From: Pseudogracilibacillus sp037892545 | Lineage (GTDB): Bacteria > Bacillota > Bacilli > Bacillales > Amphibacillaceae | Direction of reading: 5' to 3' | Length of the DNA stretch: 64,000 nucleotides | NCBI RefSeq assembly: GCF_037892545.1 | Contig: NZ_JBBKBG010000004.1 | Span: 62,001-126,000, forward strand | In this document: piece after piece, positions 46,504 through 55,327 of the stretch | Layout of the letters: each line of letters begins with the position of its first letter | Numbering within the stretch: the first letter of the stretch is position 1 | Program-made: the position numbers and the translations under genes | Notes under the pieces: generated by a model | The model's database searches: none | Told to the model about the DNA's origin: nothing | The model's input: the letters and a program-made list of their open reading frames with translations, nothing else

Positions 46504-47820
46504 ATGCAAGGATTAAAGGATACAAAGAATTGGATTGCTGGTATACAGTGGTTCTTTTTTATTTTTGCCAACATCGTGATCATTCCAATTACAGTGGGGG
46601 AAGCATTTGGAATGACGCAAGCGGAGATCGTTCCTTTATTACAGTTTTCATTTATTATTACTGGGCTCGCTTGTTTAGGACAAGTTTTTTTCGGTCATGG
46701 ACGTCCGATTTTAGAGGGGCAATCTGGTTTATGGTGGGGAATTTTCTTAACCCTTGTTGCAACCGCCTCTGCCCAAGGAATGCCATTACATGTGTTAGGT
46801 GGTAGTCTTGCAATCGGCGTCATCATTTCAGGGGTCATTACGATTTTAATTGGTCTATTAGGCATAGGACCTTACATAGCCAAACTATTTAATCCAGGTG
46901 TGATGGGTGTATTTATGCTCTTGTTAGGTATTACACTCATACAAATATTTTTAAAAGGGATGCTCGGAATTCCGTTCGGTCAAGCTGCAGAAACAGCGGC
47001 AATTAATCTACCAGTAGCGGGATTAGCCATATTCATCGCATTACTCGTTATCATCATCAGCATTAAGTCACCAGCGAATGTTCGAAGTTATGCGCTGTTA
47101 ATCGGGATTATTATTGGTTGGATTTTATATGTCATTTTTTTCGGATCGCCATCAGCTGCAACATCAGAAAATGTAAGCGCTATTCCCCTATTTCCTTTTG
47201 GGAAAATGACATGGGATACGGGCGTCGTTTTAACAGCCGTTTTAGCAGGACTGTTGAATACATCGAATACGTTCGGTGCTTTAAAAGGAACAGATGAAAT
47301 GTTTCAACAAACGACAACGAACGAAGATTATCGTAAATCATTCACAGTAACAGGAGTTGCGACAGTTGGTGCAGGTTTTTTTGGTCTCGTACCATATGCA
47401 CCTTTCGTATCATCTATTGGTTTTTTAAAACAGACGAATATATATGATAAGGTACCATTTATTATTGGTGGTTTTCTATTTTTCCTTATGGGTATTATTC
47501 CACCAATTGGGACATTTTTCTCTACATTGCCTTTAAGTATCGGTAGTGCGGTCTTGTTCGTTGCTTATTTACAATTGTTTAATTCATCTATTGATTTCTT
47601 TAAAGGAATGTCGTTTAATACATTAAATGTATATCGTTCGGCTATCCCACTATTTGCTGGAGTCGTTATAATGACATTTCCGGCATCTTATTTTGAATCC
47701 ATTCCAGCGTTTATTCGTCCGTTTATGAGTAATGGATTGTTAGTTGGAATCATTATTGCCTTAATATTAGAAAATATGATGGATTGGGACCGTGTAGGTA
47801 AAACATACGAAAAATCTTAA
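46504..47820 (+). CDS. uracil/xanthine permease family protein (NCS2)
   Basis: 438 residues with about 12-14 membrane spans. NCS2 signs include FGHGRPILEGQSGLWWG in the N-terminal part and LAGLLNTSNTFGALKGTDEM in the motif region of the second half. The family imports uracil, xanthine or other purines with protons; the substrate is not readable here. It resembles the B. subtilis YwdJ group more than PbuX or PyrP in my judgement. AGAGGGAG precedes the ATG, and a strong terminator follows. Confidence 0.8.
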   Translation: MQGLKDTKNWIAGIQWFFFIFANIVIIPITVGEAFGMTQAEIVPLLQFSFIITGLACLGQVFFGHGRPILEGQSGLWWGIFLTLVATASAQGMPLHVLGGSLAIGVIISGVITILIGLLGIGPYIAKLFNPGVMGVFMLLLGITLIQIFLKGMLGIPFGQAAETAAINLPVAGLAIFIALLVIIISIKSPANVRSYALLIGIIIGWILYVIFFGSPSAATSENVSAIPLFPFGKMTWDTGVVLTAVLAGLLNTSNTFGALKGTDEMFQQTTTNEDYRKSFTVTGVATVGAGFFGLVPYAPFVSSIGFLKQTNIYDKVPFIIGGFLFFLMGIIPPIGTFFSTLPLSIGSAVLFVAYLQLFNSSIDFFKGMSFNTLNVYRSAIPLFAGVVIMTFPASYFESIPAFIRPFMSNGLLVGIIIALILENMMDWDRVGKTYEKS

Positions 47821-47822
47821 GA

Positions 47823-47863
47823 AAAAGCTTGTATGCTTCTTTTTACAGCATACAAGCTTTTTT
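47823..47863 (+). terminator. terminator after the NCS2 permease
   Basis: AAGCTTGTATGC (47825-47836) pairs perfectly with GCATACAAGCTT (47848-47859) and ends in TTTTTT. The A run on the other side lets it also end the convergent exoA transcript. Confidence 0.92.
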
Positions 47864-47906
47864 ATGATGATGCTAGAATCAAAGTATGTATATGGACATT
47901 TAAACT

Positions 47907-48662
47907 TTATAATGCAATTTCTAACCCAATCGGACAATGGTCACTTCCAAAAATATGTGGATATGTTGTTGCAGTAAGCAATTTTTCTTCCAATCTACTA
48001 GAGGTTAAAAAATAATCGATTCTCCACCCAATATTTCGTTCTCGAACAGTTTTCATATAACTCCACCACGTATACAGCCCATCTGTGTCAGGCTCGAAGT
48101 AGCGCAATGTATCGATAAATCCAGCTTCTAATAAACGAGAAAACTTCTCTCTTTCTTCTATTGTAAAACCGGAATTTCCTTCATTTGCCTTATCGTTGCG
48201 CAAATCAATCGGTTGATGTGCCACATTTAAATCACCACATATGATGACAGGCTTCTTTTCGTCTAATGTCAATATATGCGTATAAAACGCATCTTCCCAT
48301 TGTAAGCGAACATCTAATTTTGCTAATGTACGTTGTGAATTCGGGGTATAAACAGTGACGACGTAATAGTCTTCATATTCTAGCGTAATGATTCTCCCTT
48401 CTTTTTGTTCATTTTCGCCATTTAACCCGTATTGTACGGATAAGGGAGAATGCTTTGTGAATAAGGCAACACCAGCATATCCTTTACGTTCGGCATAATT
48501 TCAATAGGATTCATACCCATGAAAATCCAAATCTATTTGTCCTTCTTGTAACTTAATTTCCTGCACAGCAAAAAAGTCTGCATCGATTTCTTCAAAGAAG
48601 TCGACAAACCCTTTTCTTACAGCGGCACGTAGTCCGTTGACATTCCATGATATAAACTTCAT
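47907..48662 (-). pseudogene. exoA: exodeoxyribonuclease III (ExoA), interrupted by in-frame TGA
   Basis: Translated from ATG 48662 the frame gives MKFISWNVNGLRAAVRKGF and VQEIKLQEGQ, then TGA at 48501-48503, and continues in the same frame to HCPIGLEIAL and TAA at 47907. Every other codon is sense, for a full-length 251-residue AP endonuclease/3'-5' exonuclease with VVTVYTPNSQ, CGDLNVAH, NIGWRIDYF and GSDHCP. The TGA takes the place of the Trp in the family's YxxYWNYA-type segment, one base from TGG. GGAG precedes the start. It is either a recent nonsense mutation or a sequencing error. Confidence 0.9.
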
Positions 48663-48718
48663 TGTAATCTCCTTTATGAGTAGTATCTGAGCATATTATA
48701 ACATGTTAGAAATAAATA

Positions 48719-48748
48719 TTGACATCTATACTGTATTACCTCTATAAT
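48719..48748 (+). promoter_or_regulatory. promoter of the GntR/ABC operon
   Basis: TTGACA (48719-48724) and TATAAT (48743-48748) are 18 bp apart, pointing to a leader of about 120 nt before the GntR start. Confidence 0.8.
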
Positions 48749-48794
48749 ACACATAGCGTATTAATCGAATAGTACACGTATATTCTTGGGCAAA

Positions 48795-48854
48795 GTGTAT
48801 GAGTCGGTTCATACACTAATTTTTTATGTTTGCTGTATGAAGAGCTTCATACAG
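48795..48854 (+). promoter_or_regulatory. twin operators TGTATGA-N6-TCATACA
   Basis: Two copies of the same 20-bp dyad lie in the leader: 48796-48815 (with GTGTATGA/TCATACAC, 8-bp arms) and 48834-48853 (with CTGTATGAAG/CTTCATACAG, 10-bp arms). Their centres are 38 bp apart. The first is followed by ATTTTTTA, so its hairpin might also act as a terminator. They are the natural targets for the GntR protein encoded next. Confidence 0.75.
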
Positions 48855-48875
48855 TAGGAAGAAGGGGTGAGTATA

Positions 48876-49253
48876 TTGCGTATGGAATTAAATAGTCGTG
48901 AACCAGTTTACATACAAGTGATTCGTTATTTTAAAGAAAGAATTGCAAGTGGCGTATTAGAGCCTGGAACGGAAATACCTTCCAGAAGAGAGTTAGCAAA
49001 TACATTAAAAATAAATCCGAATACGGTGCAACGTGCATATAAAGAGATGGAGGAGTTGGGATTGATCCATACAGAGGGGAATTTACCGAGTAAAGTGACG
49101 ACGAATGAAACAATCATTCAAGAAGTAAAAGATGCATTGTTACAAGATGCAATCATTTCATTTGTGTCGACTATCGAAACATTACAAATACCATTAAATG
49201 AGGTTATTCCTATGTTAGAAACGCATTATGAAGGGGGCGAAAAAGATGATTGA
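48876..49253 (+). CDS. GntR family regulator, YtrA subfamily
   Basis: About 125 residues, the short YtrA form: a winged helix (REPVYIQVIRYFKERIASGV then PSRRELANTLKINPNTVQRAYKEME) with a small C-terminal dimerisation tail and no effector domain. Such regulators usually repress an adjacent ABC transporter operon, and here they are followed by one. TTG 48876 lies eight bases from AAGGGG; GTG 48867 and ATG 48882 are alternatives. Autoregulation through the twin dyads is inferred. Confidence 0.88.
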   Translation: MRMELNSREPVYIQVIRYFKERIASGVLEPGTEIPSRRELANTLKINPNTVQRAYKEMEELGLIHTEGNLPSKVTTNETIIQEVKDALLQDAIISFVSTIETLQIPLNEVIPMLETHYEGGEKDD

Positions 49254-49935
49254 AGTGAAAAACATAAAAAAGTCGTACGGAAAAAAACAAGTATTAAACG
49301 GGGTTAGTTTTACGGCGGATAAGGGAGAAATTACTTGTTTAGTCGGAATTAATGGATCGGGAAAAACGACGATTTTAAACGCTATCATGAACTTAACACC
49401 GATAAAAAGTGGAGAAATTTTAATCGATGGAGCGGAATTAACGAAAAAAACGTATGAAAAAATTGCCTATATTCCAGATACGATTACGATGTTATCGTCG
49501 ATGCGTATAGAAGATGCTTTTCTTTTTATGCAAGATTATTATACTGCGTGGAATGAAAAACGTGCGGAAGACTTACTGACATTTTTTAAGTTAACGAAAG
49601 ATGAAAAAATTCAACATTTATCAAAAGGAAATAAAGCAAAAGTAAATATGATTTTAGGGTTAGCTTTAGATGTGGATTACATATTAATGGATGAACCGTT
49701 TTCCGGAATAGATATTTTTAGTAGAGAACAAATTGCAGACGTATTTACAAGCCATTTAATTGAAGACCGTGGTGTTATTATTACGACACATGAAATCCAA
49801 GATATTGAACATTTAATTGATCAAGTTGTCTTATTAGATGATGGGATAGTGGTGAAGCAATTTAATGCTGAAACAGTCCGAGAAGAAGAAGGGAAGTCTA
49901 TTATTGATGTGATGAGGGAGGTTTATCGTCCATGA
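49246..49935 (+). CDS. ABC transporter ATP-binding protein (YtrB-like)
   Basis: About 229 residues from ATG 49246, which overlaps the regulator's end by eight bases. Walker A GINGSGKTT, a signature written LSKGNKAKVNMILGLA rather than LSGGQ, Walker B YILMDEPFSGID, and the switch His in IITTHEIQDIEH are visible. The variant signature is typical of the YtrB/export-type ATPases paired with ABC-2 membrane proteins. It partners with the following permease. Confidence 0.9.
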   Translation: MIEVKNIKKSYGKKQVLNGVSFTADKGEITCLVGINGSGKTTILNAIMNLTPIKSGEILIDGAELTKKTYEKIAYIPDTITMLSSMRIEDAFLFMQDYYTAWNEKRAEDLLTFFKLTKDEKIQHLSKGNKAKVNMILGLALDVDYILMDEPFSGIDIFSREQIADVFTSHLIEDRGVIITTHEIQDIEHLIDQVVLLDDGIVVKQFNAETVREEEGKSIIDVMREVYRP

Positions 49936-50762
49936 AATCATTTTTAAAACTATTAAACTTTGAATTTAATCGTTTTTTTAAATTATATATCGGTATATTT
50001 GTATGTATGTTCATTTTCCAAATTGGAGGAACGATTGTTTCATCTTTATTGTATAAAAAACAAATTAATAAATTGGTGAATCAAGGTGCTGGACAAAATA
50101 CGATTACGGAACAACTGGAACCGTTCGGTTTATTGGATGTGACATATAGTTTATATTTTTTAGGGCCATTATTCATTGGATTAATTAGTATTTTATTTTA
50201 TACATTTTTTATTTGGTACCGTGATTGGATTGGAAAAAATACTTTTATTTATCGTCTGCTCACCTTACCAACTTCGAGAATGAATGTCTTTTATGCAAAA
50301 TTAGCAACTATTTTTATAACGGGTTTAGGGTTAATGGCGTTTCAGTTATTTTTAATGGCTATTCAATCAAAAGTTATTGCCTTTATTATTCCGAAGGTAT
50401 ATCGTTCGGACCTTGATCTGATGTCGGTTGTATATCATTTAGACATTACTTATATGTTATTACCGACAGATGTTACGGAATTTATCTTTTATCAGTATAT
50501 CGGTATAGTTGTAACGGTTGTATTTTTTACGAGTATTTTAATCGAGAGAAGTTATCGAATGATTGGGAATGTGTATGCTCTTTTAAATATTGGTATCGCA
50601 TGTTTGATTATGCTAGCTCCATTATGGAGTGCCACTTTTTTTGGATATAATTATTTGTATGGAAAAGAAGTTATCCTACTCGTCCTACTTTCGAGTAGTA
50701 TCGTCTTAATATTATCACTCGTATTCAGTCATTATTTAATAAATAAAAAAGTAACGGTATAA
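49932..50762 (+). CDS. ABC-2 type transporter membrane protein
   Basis: 276 residues with about six membrane spans (starting with KLYIGIFVCMFIFQIGGTIV and LYFLGPLFIGLISILFYTFF). ATGA overlap with the ATPase gene shows tight coupling. No substrate can be inferred; the YtrABCDEF system of B. subtilis, a comparison only, responds to cell-wall antibiotics. Confidence 0.85.
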   Translation: MKSFLKLLNFEFNRFFKLYIGIFVCMFIFQIGGTIVSSLLYKKQINKLVNQGAGQNTITEQLEPFGLLDVTYSLYFLGPLFIGLISILFYTFFIWYRDWIGKNTFIYRLLTLPTSRMNVFYAKLATIFITGLGLMAFQLFLMAIQSKVIAFIIPKVYRSDLDLMSVVYHLDITYMLLPTDVTEFIFYQYIGIVVTVVFFTSILIERSYRMIGNVYALLNIGIACLIMLAPLWSATFFGYNYLYGKEVILLVLLSSSIVLILSLVFSHYLINKKVTV

Positions 50763-50775
50763 GGGGGGCAATATC

Positions 50776-51993
50776 ATGAAAAAGTATATGAAATTAATTA
50801 GTGTCGCAGTGATGATTGTGGTGATATATACCGTTTTCTTTATTTCAGGCAAGGAAATGACAGCAAGCTTTCCGCAAATAAAGTTTCATCATATAGAAGG
50901 TGATGCAAGTTTAGTAGAATCATTAGCCATTTTCGGGTCCATCAATATGGGGGATTATTTTTTTGATGAAACTTTTAAATATGACAAAAATGGTACGACT
51001 TATGAAGCGGATCTTCCTTGGTTAGAACGATTAGATGGATTCTCTTCAGAACAGATGGAACGATTAAATGAAAAATATCCATCTTTTATGCGCGGGAAGG
51101 ATGAATATGATTCCTATTTTTTTGAGTCAGATGAGATTGTTGCATATGTTGGGTTCTCTAGTATGAATTGGGAAATGGCTCCAGAAAAATTTGACGTACA
51201 TTTGTTAGATAAGGATTCTAAACAAGTGACAAAACTTTCGGTTGATATTCCAGATGTTTTAGATTATTGGTATTTAGATATACGAAATGTGTATTATGAA
51301 GATGGCAACATATTTGTTACGACTGTAAATCATAAAGAAGATGCCGTTGTTTCAAGTGAATATGGGAATTATGCCGAAGAAGTAGTGATATATACATTTG
51401 ATATGGAAAATGAAAAATTAGAAAATACGACATCGATCTATACGGTTGATGCGTTAGAGAACGATGAAGGTTTTGCCTATGCGACTGTATTAGAAGCAGA
51501 TAAAGATAAAGGGTCACTCTATCTAGTAGATTCAAGTGAAATTTACTCAGACGATGGTTCAATTAAGATGAAGTTAAATAAAGTTATGCAGATAGATGTT
51601 GCATCACAAAAGAAAAAGGAAATACAGGTAGAGAAGGAAGTAAAAGGCGGTGTTCCTGTACAAGCGGATGCTAATGACCTCTATTTCTTACAAAACAAAG
51701 ATGGTAAAGCGGCATTAATGAAATATAATGTAGAAAATGGCGAGAGGATATCAACACTTATTTTTGATGAAGGGGTATCGTATGATGATGCACAAGATAG
51801 TTATATCGAGGAAATAAATGGGCTCTTATACTTCATTCCAGCCTTTATGTATAATGATGACACGGCAAAAATAGCTGTTTTGGATACAAATACGTTGGAT
51901 AAAAAATATGTTGGTGAATTAACGGTGGAAAATCGTCAACACATTAATAAATTCCTAGAAATATATATTAATGAAGCGTATATAAAGGAGTAA
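50776..51993 (+). CDS. unrecognised membrane-anchored extracytoplasmic protein with propeller-like repeats
   Basis: 405 residues; I do not recognise the family. One N-terminal hydrophobic segment (about 5-24) suggests an uncleaved anchor, with the rest outside the cell and rich in Asp/Glu. At least five segments share a pattern of a hydrophobic beta strand, then a turn, then a strand ending in D-x-x-x-x-K: near 119 (IVAYVGFSS to LLDKDSK), 177 (NIFVTTVNH to YTFDMENEK), 244 (GSLYLVDSS to QIDVASQKK), 299 (NDLYFLQNK to KYNVENGE) and 348 (GLLYFIPAF to VLDTNTLDK). That is what a beta-propeller looks like; this is inference. Its place 13 bp after the permease puts it in the GntR/ABC operon. Confidence 0.75.
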   Translation: MKKYMKLISVAVMIVVIYTVFFISGKEMTASFPQIKFHHIEGDASLVESLAIFGSINMGDYFFDETFKYDKNGTTYEADLPWLERLDGFSSEQMERLNEKYPSFMRGKDEYDSYFFESDEIVAYVGFSSMNWEMAPEKFDVHLLDKDSKQVTKLSVDIPDVLDYWYLDIRNVYYEDGNIFVTTVNHKEDAVVSSEYGNYAEEVVIYTFDMENEKLENTTSIYTVDALENDEGFAYATVLEADKDKGSLYLVDSSEIYSDDGSIKMKLNKVMQIDVASQKKKEIQVEKEVKGGVPVQADANDLYFLQNKDGKAALMKYNVENGERISTLIFDEGVSYDDAQDSYIEEINGLLYFIPAFMYNDDTAKIAVLDTNTLDKKYVGELTVENRQHINKFLEIYINEAYIKE

Positions 51994-52056
51994 AGATGTG
52001 TGGGCTAAAAGCTACTACTTATTCGTTTTGCAATGACATCAGGTACAAATACAAGG

Positions 52057-52104
52057 AAAAGGGAATTTCAGTACGGTAAGTGGTACTGAAATTCCCTTTT
52101 TGTA
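52057..52104. terminator. terminator of the GntR/ABC operon
   Basis: AAAAGGGAATTTCAGTAC (52057-52074) pairs perfectly with GTACTGAAATTCCCTTTT (52083-52100), with a T run on the plus strand. It can also serve the convergent thioredoxin-like gene. Confidence 0.93.
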
Positions 52105-52131
52105 GTTCATAGAGTTGCGGTCCTTTTTCGA

Positions 52132-52470
52132 TTAATTCCCATAAAAGTTTTCGTATAATCGTTTCACTTGTGTTTCAAGTTTTGCTGTTTGGACAATCCT
52201 TGCTTCTCGAAGATATTCTTTTCCATCAACGAACAACAGTAAAACAGGTGCAGTAAATATTTCGAACCGTCCGGCAATTTCTTGTACTTCTGCTGCATTG
52301 ATTTGTCTAGTTGCAATGTTAGGAAATTGCTTAAATATCACTTCAATTTGTGGTAACAGTCCGTGGCAAACACTGCAATTTGGCATTGTAATATAAATAA
52401 ATGCAAGTTCATTTTCTGTAATGAATGAATCGATTTCTTCCATCGTATGAATCGTTGCAAATGTGCTCAT
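52132..52470 (-). CDS. thioredoxin family protein
   Basis: 112-residue cytoplasmic thioredoxin-fold protein with the redox pair in MPNCSVCHGLLPQIE (about 31-34) and the cis-Pro in FTAPVLLLFVDGKEY. The CSVC active site differs from thioredoxin's CGPC, so it is one of the accessory Bacillus thioredoxin-like proteins. AAAGGCGG precedes the ATG. No substrate is indicated by its neighbours. Confidence 0.85.
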   Translation of the reverse strand: MSTFATIHTMEEIDSFITENELAFIYITMPNCSVCHGLLPQIEVIFKQFPNIATRQINAAEVQEIAGRFEIFTAPVLLLFVDGKEYLREARIVQTAKLETQVKRLYENFYGN

Positions 52471-52545
52471 TTTTCTACCGCCTTTTTATACTTGTTACTA
52501 GTATCATACAAGGATTTTTGCATCATGACTGTTTATTTGCTCACA

Positions 52546-53127
52546 TTATCGAGCAGGTGCAGGTGTGATAGGATCTAAACAAGTAATCCCACAGAAACAG
52601 CGTAGGTCAACTGTAATACAAACACCTGTATAGCGGAAGTTACGAATCGAGCGATTTCCAAAAGTGCCACAAATAGAATGTTTGGAACAACCATCATCGT
52701 CTTTCCTTGGTCCATGTCCTTGTTCAAAAATAGGTTCAAGTAGTTCTAAGCGCACGCAATGGTCATTGCCACGTACAAAGCCACGTACTTTAAATACTGG
52801 AGAACTAACACAACGAAAATGGTGATCACGGTCCCCACGAGTATCCCTACTAGTAAAGCCAGAAGCGACAAACGTGCTACAGTTATCTTTACATTGTAAC
52901 ATAAATGGAATGGTCGTATACCTAGTAGGACGGTGTGTGTGTGTAGGAGAAAGTAAATCTTCAATGGATTGGTCACAGCTTGTAATACATCTGCTCGCAT
53001 CGTCTGCTGCCGCCTTTTTTTGCGCATCGAAAATTCTTCTAACCGTATCTTCTACACAACCCCCACTTGTGCTAGGTCTTGTATGTTGATTTTCTTGCCA
53101 ACAAGGGAATTCATTTTGGCAACTCAT
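52546..53127 (-). CDS. spore coat protein, CotY/CotZ/ExsY family
   Basis: 193 residues from ATG 53127 (AAAGGAGTG nine bases upstream; an in-frame GTG lies nine bases earlier). It is cysteine-rich, and the C-terminal CITVDLRCFCGITCLDPI matches the CotZ ending CIEVDLDCFCAINCL. These proteins form the crust or exosporium basal layer by disulfide cross-linking. The arginine- and histidine-rich stretch around 60-120 is unusual. A SigmaK-like -10 lies upstream. It confirms the spore-forming lifestyle. Confidence 0.88.
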   Translation of the reverse strand: MSCQNEFPCWQENQHTRPSTSGGCVEDTVRRIFDAQKKAAADDASRCITSCDQSIEDLLSPTHTHRPTRYTTIPFMLQCKDNCSTFVASGFTSRDTRGDRDHHFRCVSSPVFKVRGFVRGNDHCVRLELLEPIFEQGHGPRKDDDGCSKHSICGTFGNRSIRNFRYTGVCITVDLRCFCGITCLDPITPAPAR

Positions 53128-53158
53128 ACTTAACACTCCTTTCTATTATTTTCACTAC

Positions 53159-53167
53159 TATCTTATG
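53159..53167 (-). promoter_or_regulatory. SigmaK-like -10 box upstream of the coat gene
   Basis: On the minus strand CATAAGATA matches the SigmaK -10 consensus CATANNNTA, about 32 bases before the start codon, with an AC-containing segment about 16 bases further upstream. Confidence 0.55.
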
Positions 53168-53332
53168 GAATGTGTTGATTTAAGGTTGTTTTATCGTCTA
53201 CAAAAGAGTAATTTGAGTAAACTGTGTAAAAATTATACATATTGTTGAATTTTTATAAATATTTATGTATAATAATTCTAATTCGTTGATTGAAAATTTA
53301 GACAACATGGGACACATAGGTGGTGGACAAGC

Positions 53333-53959
53333 GTGGGTCGAGAGGAAACATTAGATTTATTAAAGAGGGTTGCAGATGGAATTGCCATGATGTTTGGGAG
53401 TAATTGTGAAACCGTTATACATGACATGGAAAAAGAAACATCATCCATCGTATATATTACAAATGGACATGTAACCGAAAGGGAAGTGGGGGATAGCTTA
53501 ACTATTTTAGGAAAAAAGGAATTAGCGGATGTATATAAAGGAGTGGATTTAGTAAATAAAAAAGGGATTGCGAAAAACAATCATTTTATAAAAGGATCCA
53601 CATTTCATGCAAAAGGGGATGGGTATCACTTTGCATTAGGTATTAATTATGATTATACAAATATGTTGATGGTGCATAATATCGTTTCCGAATTAATTAA
53701 TGTTGGAGATAGTATGGACATCGCAGCTGTTAGTAGTGATGAAAATTTAGAACACAAACTGGAAGAGTTATTTTCAGAGGCGATGGAGTATATTGGTAAA
53801 CCTGTTGCTTTCATGAGAAAGAATGATCGTGTAGAAATGATTAAATATTTAAATGAAAAAGGCGCATTCTCGATTCATAAAGGAATTCCAACGATTGCGG
53901 AAAAAATGAATATATCAAGATACACTATTTACAACTATTTACGAGAAATAAAAGAATGA
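53333..53959 (+). CDS. YheO/DauR-like transcriptional regulator
   Basis: 208 residues. The N-terminal PAS-like YheO domain includes GIAMMFGSNCETVIHDME and GYHFALGINYDYTNM, and the C-terminal helix-turn-helix ends with GIPTIAEKMNISRYTIYNYL. The family includes DauR, a regulator of D-arginine metabolism, but no such genes are adjacent. GTG start with AGGTGG upstream. It appears monocistronic. Confidence 0.8.
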   Translation: MGREETLDLLKRVADGIAMMFGSNCETVIHDMEKETSSIVYITNGHVTEREVGDSLTILGKKELADVYKGVDLVNKKGIAKNNHFIKGSTFHAKGDGYHFALGINYDYTNMLMVHNIVSELINVGDSMDIAAVSSDENLEHKLEELFSEAMEYIGKPVAFMRKNDRVEMIKYLNEKGAFSIHKGIPTIAEKMNISRYTIYNYLREIKE

Positions 53960-54244
53960 TATCTTCTTAATGATAGGAGTAAAGGGAGATGGCAAACATC
54001 GTAGATTCATACAATGTTTGCCATCTTTTCTTTTGATAATGTTATAGAAACATAGGATAAAAGTTTATAGGTAGTTTTCAAAATGAAGTGGTTTCTTTTT
54101 CATACATCCTCCTTCTTTTTAAATATGTTATAATTTTAGGATAACAGATGACGTAATGTTAACCTGCAAGAACAAATATGGATCGTTGATTTTCTCATAT
54201 AGAAGGGATACGTAAGAAACTACATAAAGGAAAGTGTGAAGAAA

Positions 54245-55261
54245 ATGGACCGTTATTCGAGGCAAACATTATTTGCACCAATTGGAGAAAAAGGGCAAAA
54301 AACATTACAAAAAAAGCACGTCCTTATTATCGGAGTAGGAACGTTAGGGACATTAAGTTCGGAAAGTTTAGTGCGTGCCGGGGTTGGTAAAGTAACGATT
54401 GTCGACCGTGATTATGTTGAATGGAGTAATTTGCAAAGACAACATTTATTTACAGAACAAGATGCAACAGAACGCCTGCCAAAAGTAATCGCGGCTAAAA
54501 GACGTTTAACAGCAATTAATTCAGAGGTAGAGATTGTTGCTCACATTTTAGATGTTACTCCTGTAGAGCTAGAATGGCTCGTAGATGGAGTCGATCTTAT
54601 CTTAGACGCAACAGATAATTTTGACATCCGCATGATGATGAACGATATTGCAATGAAATATAATATTCCGTGGATTTATGGTTCGTGTGTCGGAAGTTAT
54701 GGAGTAAGCTATACGATTCGTCGTCAGCAGACACCTTGTTTGCATTGTATTTTAGGGAAAATTCCGATTGGGGGTCCAACGTGTGATACAGCTGGGATTA
54801 TTCAACCGGCAGCAAGCCAAGTTGTCATACACCAAACGACAGAAGCATTAAAAATTTTAACGGGAAATGAAGCGGCATTAAGAGGAACATTTATTTCATT
54901 TGATGTGTGGCAAAATGAGACGGTTTCGATGAAGGTAGATAAAATGAAAAAGCATGATTGCCCTTCATGTGGAGAGGGAGCAACCTATCCATTTTTAACA
55001 TTTGATGAACAGACGAAATCAGCCGTATTATGTGGCCGTAACGCCGTTCAAATTCGACCACCTATCTTACAAGAAAGAAATTTACAACGAACAGCGAGTA
55101 GTTTAGAAAAGGTGTCAGAAAAAATAGAGTTAAATCCATTTTTATTATCCTGTACTATTGGAGAAGAACGGCTCGTCCTTTTTAAAGATGGCCGGGCACT
55201 TATTCATGGCACGAATGATACAGATTACGCGAAAACATTGTATCATCGATATTTAAGTTAA
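54245..55261 (+). CDS. ThiF/MoeB-type E1-like adenylyltransferase
   Basis: About 338 residues. It adenylates the C-terminal Gly-Gly of a small sulfur carrier (ThiS or MoaD). The ATP-binding loop is IIGVGTLGT, followed by SNLQRQHLFTEQDA with the catalytic Arg and DATDNFDIR; two CxxC pairs (CLHC and CPSC) bind zinc. A C-terminal ~90-residue extension with AVLCGRNAVQIRPP is shared by Bacillus MoeB and ThiF, so the two cannot be separated from sequence alone. ATG 54245 follows AGGAAAGTG; a GTG nine bases earlier is possible. Confidence 0.85.
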   Translation: MDRYSRQTLFAPIGEKGQKTLQKKHVLIIGVGTLGTLSSESLVRAGVGKVTIVDRDYVEWSNLQRQHLFTEQDATERLPKVIAAKRRLTAINSEVEIVAHILDVTPVELEWLVDGVDLILDATDNFDIRMMMNDIAMKYNIPWIYGSCVGSYGVSYTIRRQQTPCLHCILGKIPIGGPTCDTAGIIQPAASQVVIHQTTEALKILTGNEAALRGTFISFDVWQNETVSMKVDKMKKHDCPSCGEGATYPFLTFDEQTKSAVLCGRNAVQIRPPILQERNLQRTASSLEKVSEKIELNPFLLSCTIGEERLVLFKDGRALIHGTNDTDYAKTLYHRYLS

Positions 55262-55271
55262 AAAGATAAAT

Positions 55272-55312
55272 CACCTCAGAAACACGCTTCTATTAAAAGC
55301 GTATCTGAGGCG
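55272..55312. terminator. bidirectional terminator between thiF/moeB and trpA
   Basis: CCTCAGA (55274-55280) pairs with TCTGAGG (55304-55310), and inside it ACGCTT pairs with AAGCGT. A-rich and T-rich flanks suit both convergent units. Confidence 0.7.
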
Positions 55313-55327
55313 ATTGCATGTAGAGAT

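Noticed and set aside
48441..48521. Frameshift as the cause of the exoA break
   Set aside because: The same reading frame continues on both sides of the TGA with conserved residues, so it is a point nonsense change, not an insertion or deletion.
47907..48662. UGA read as tryptophan in this organism
   Set aside because: Nearly all other Trp codons in the window are TGG, several genes (for example ywhD, fadF neighbours and ilvB) use TGA as a plausible stop, and release factor and gene content are standard Bacillaceae.
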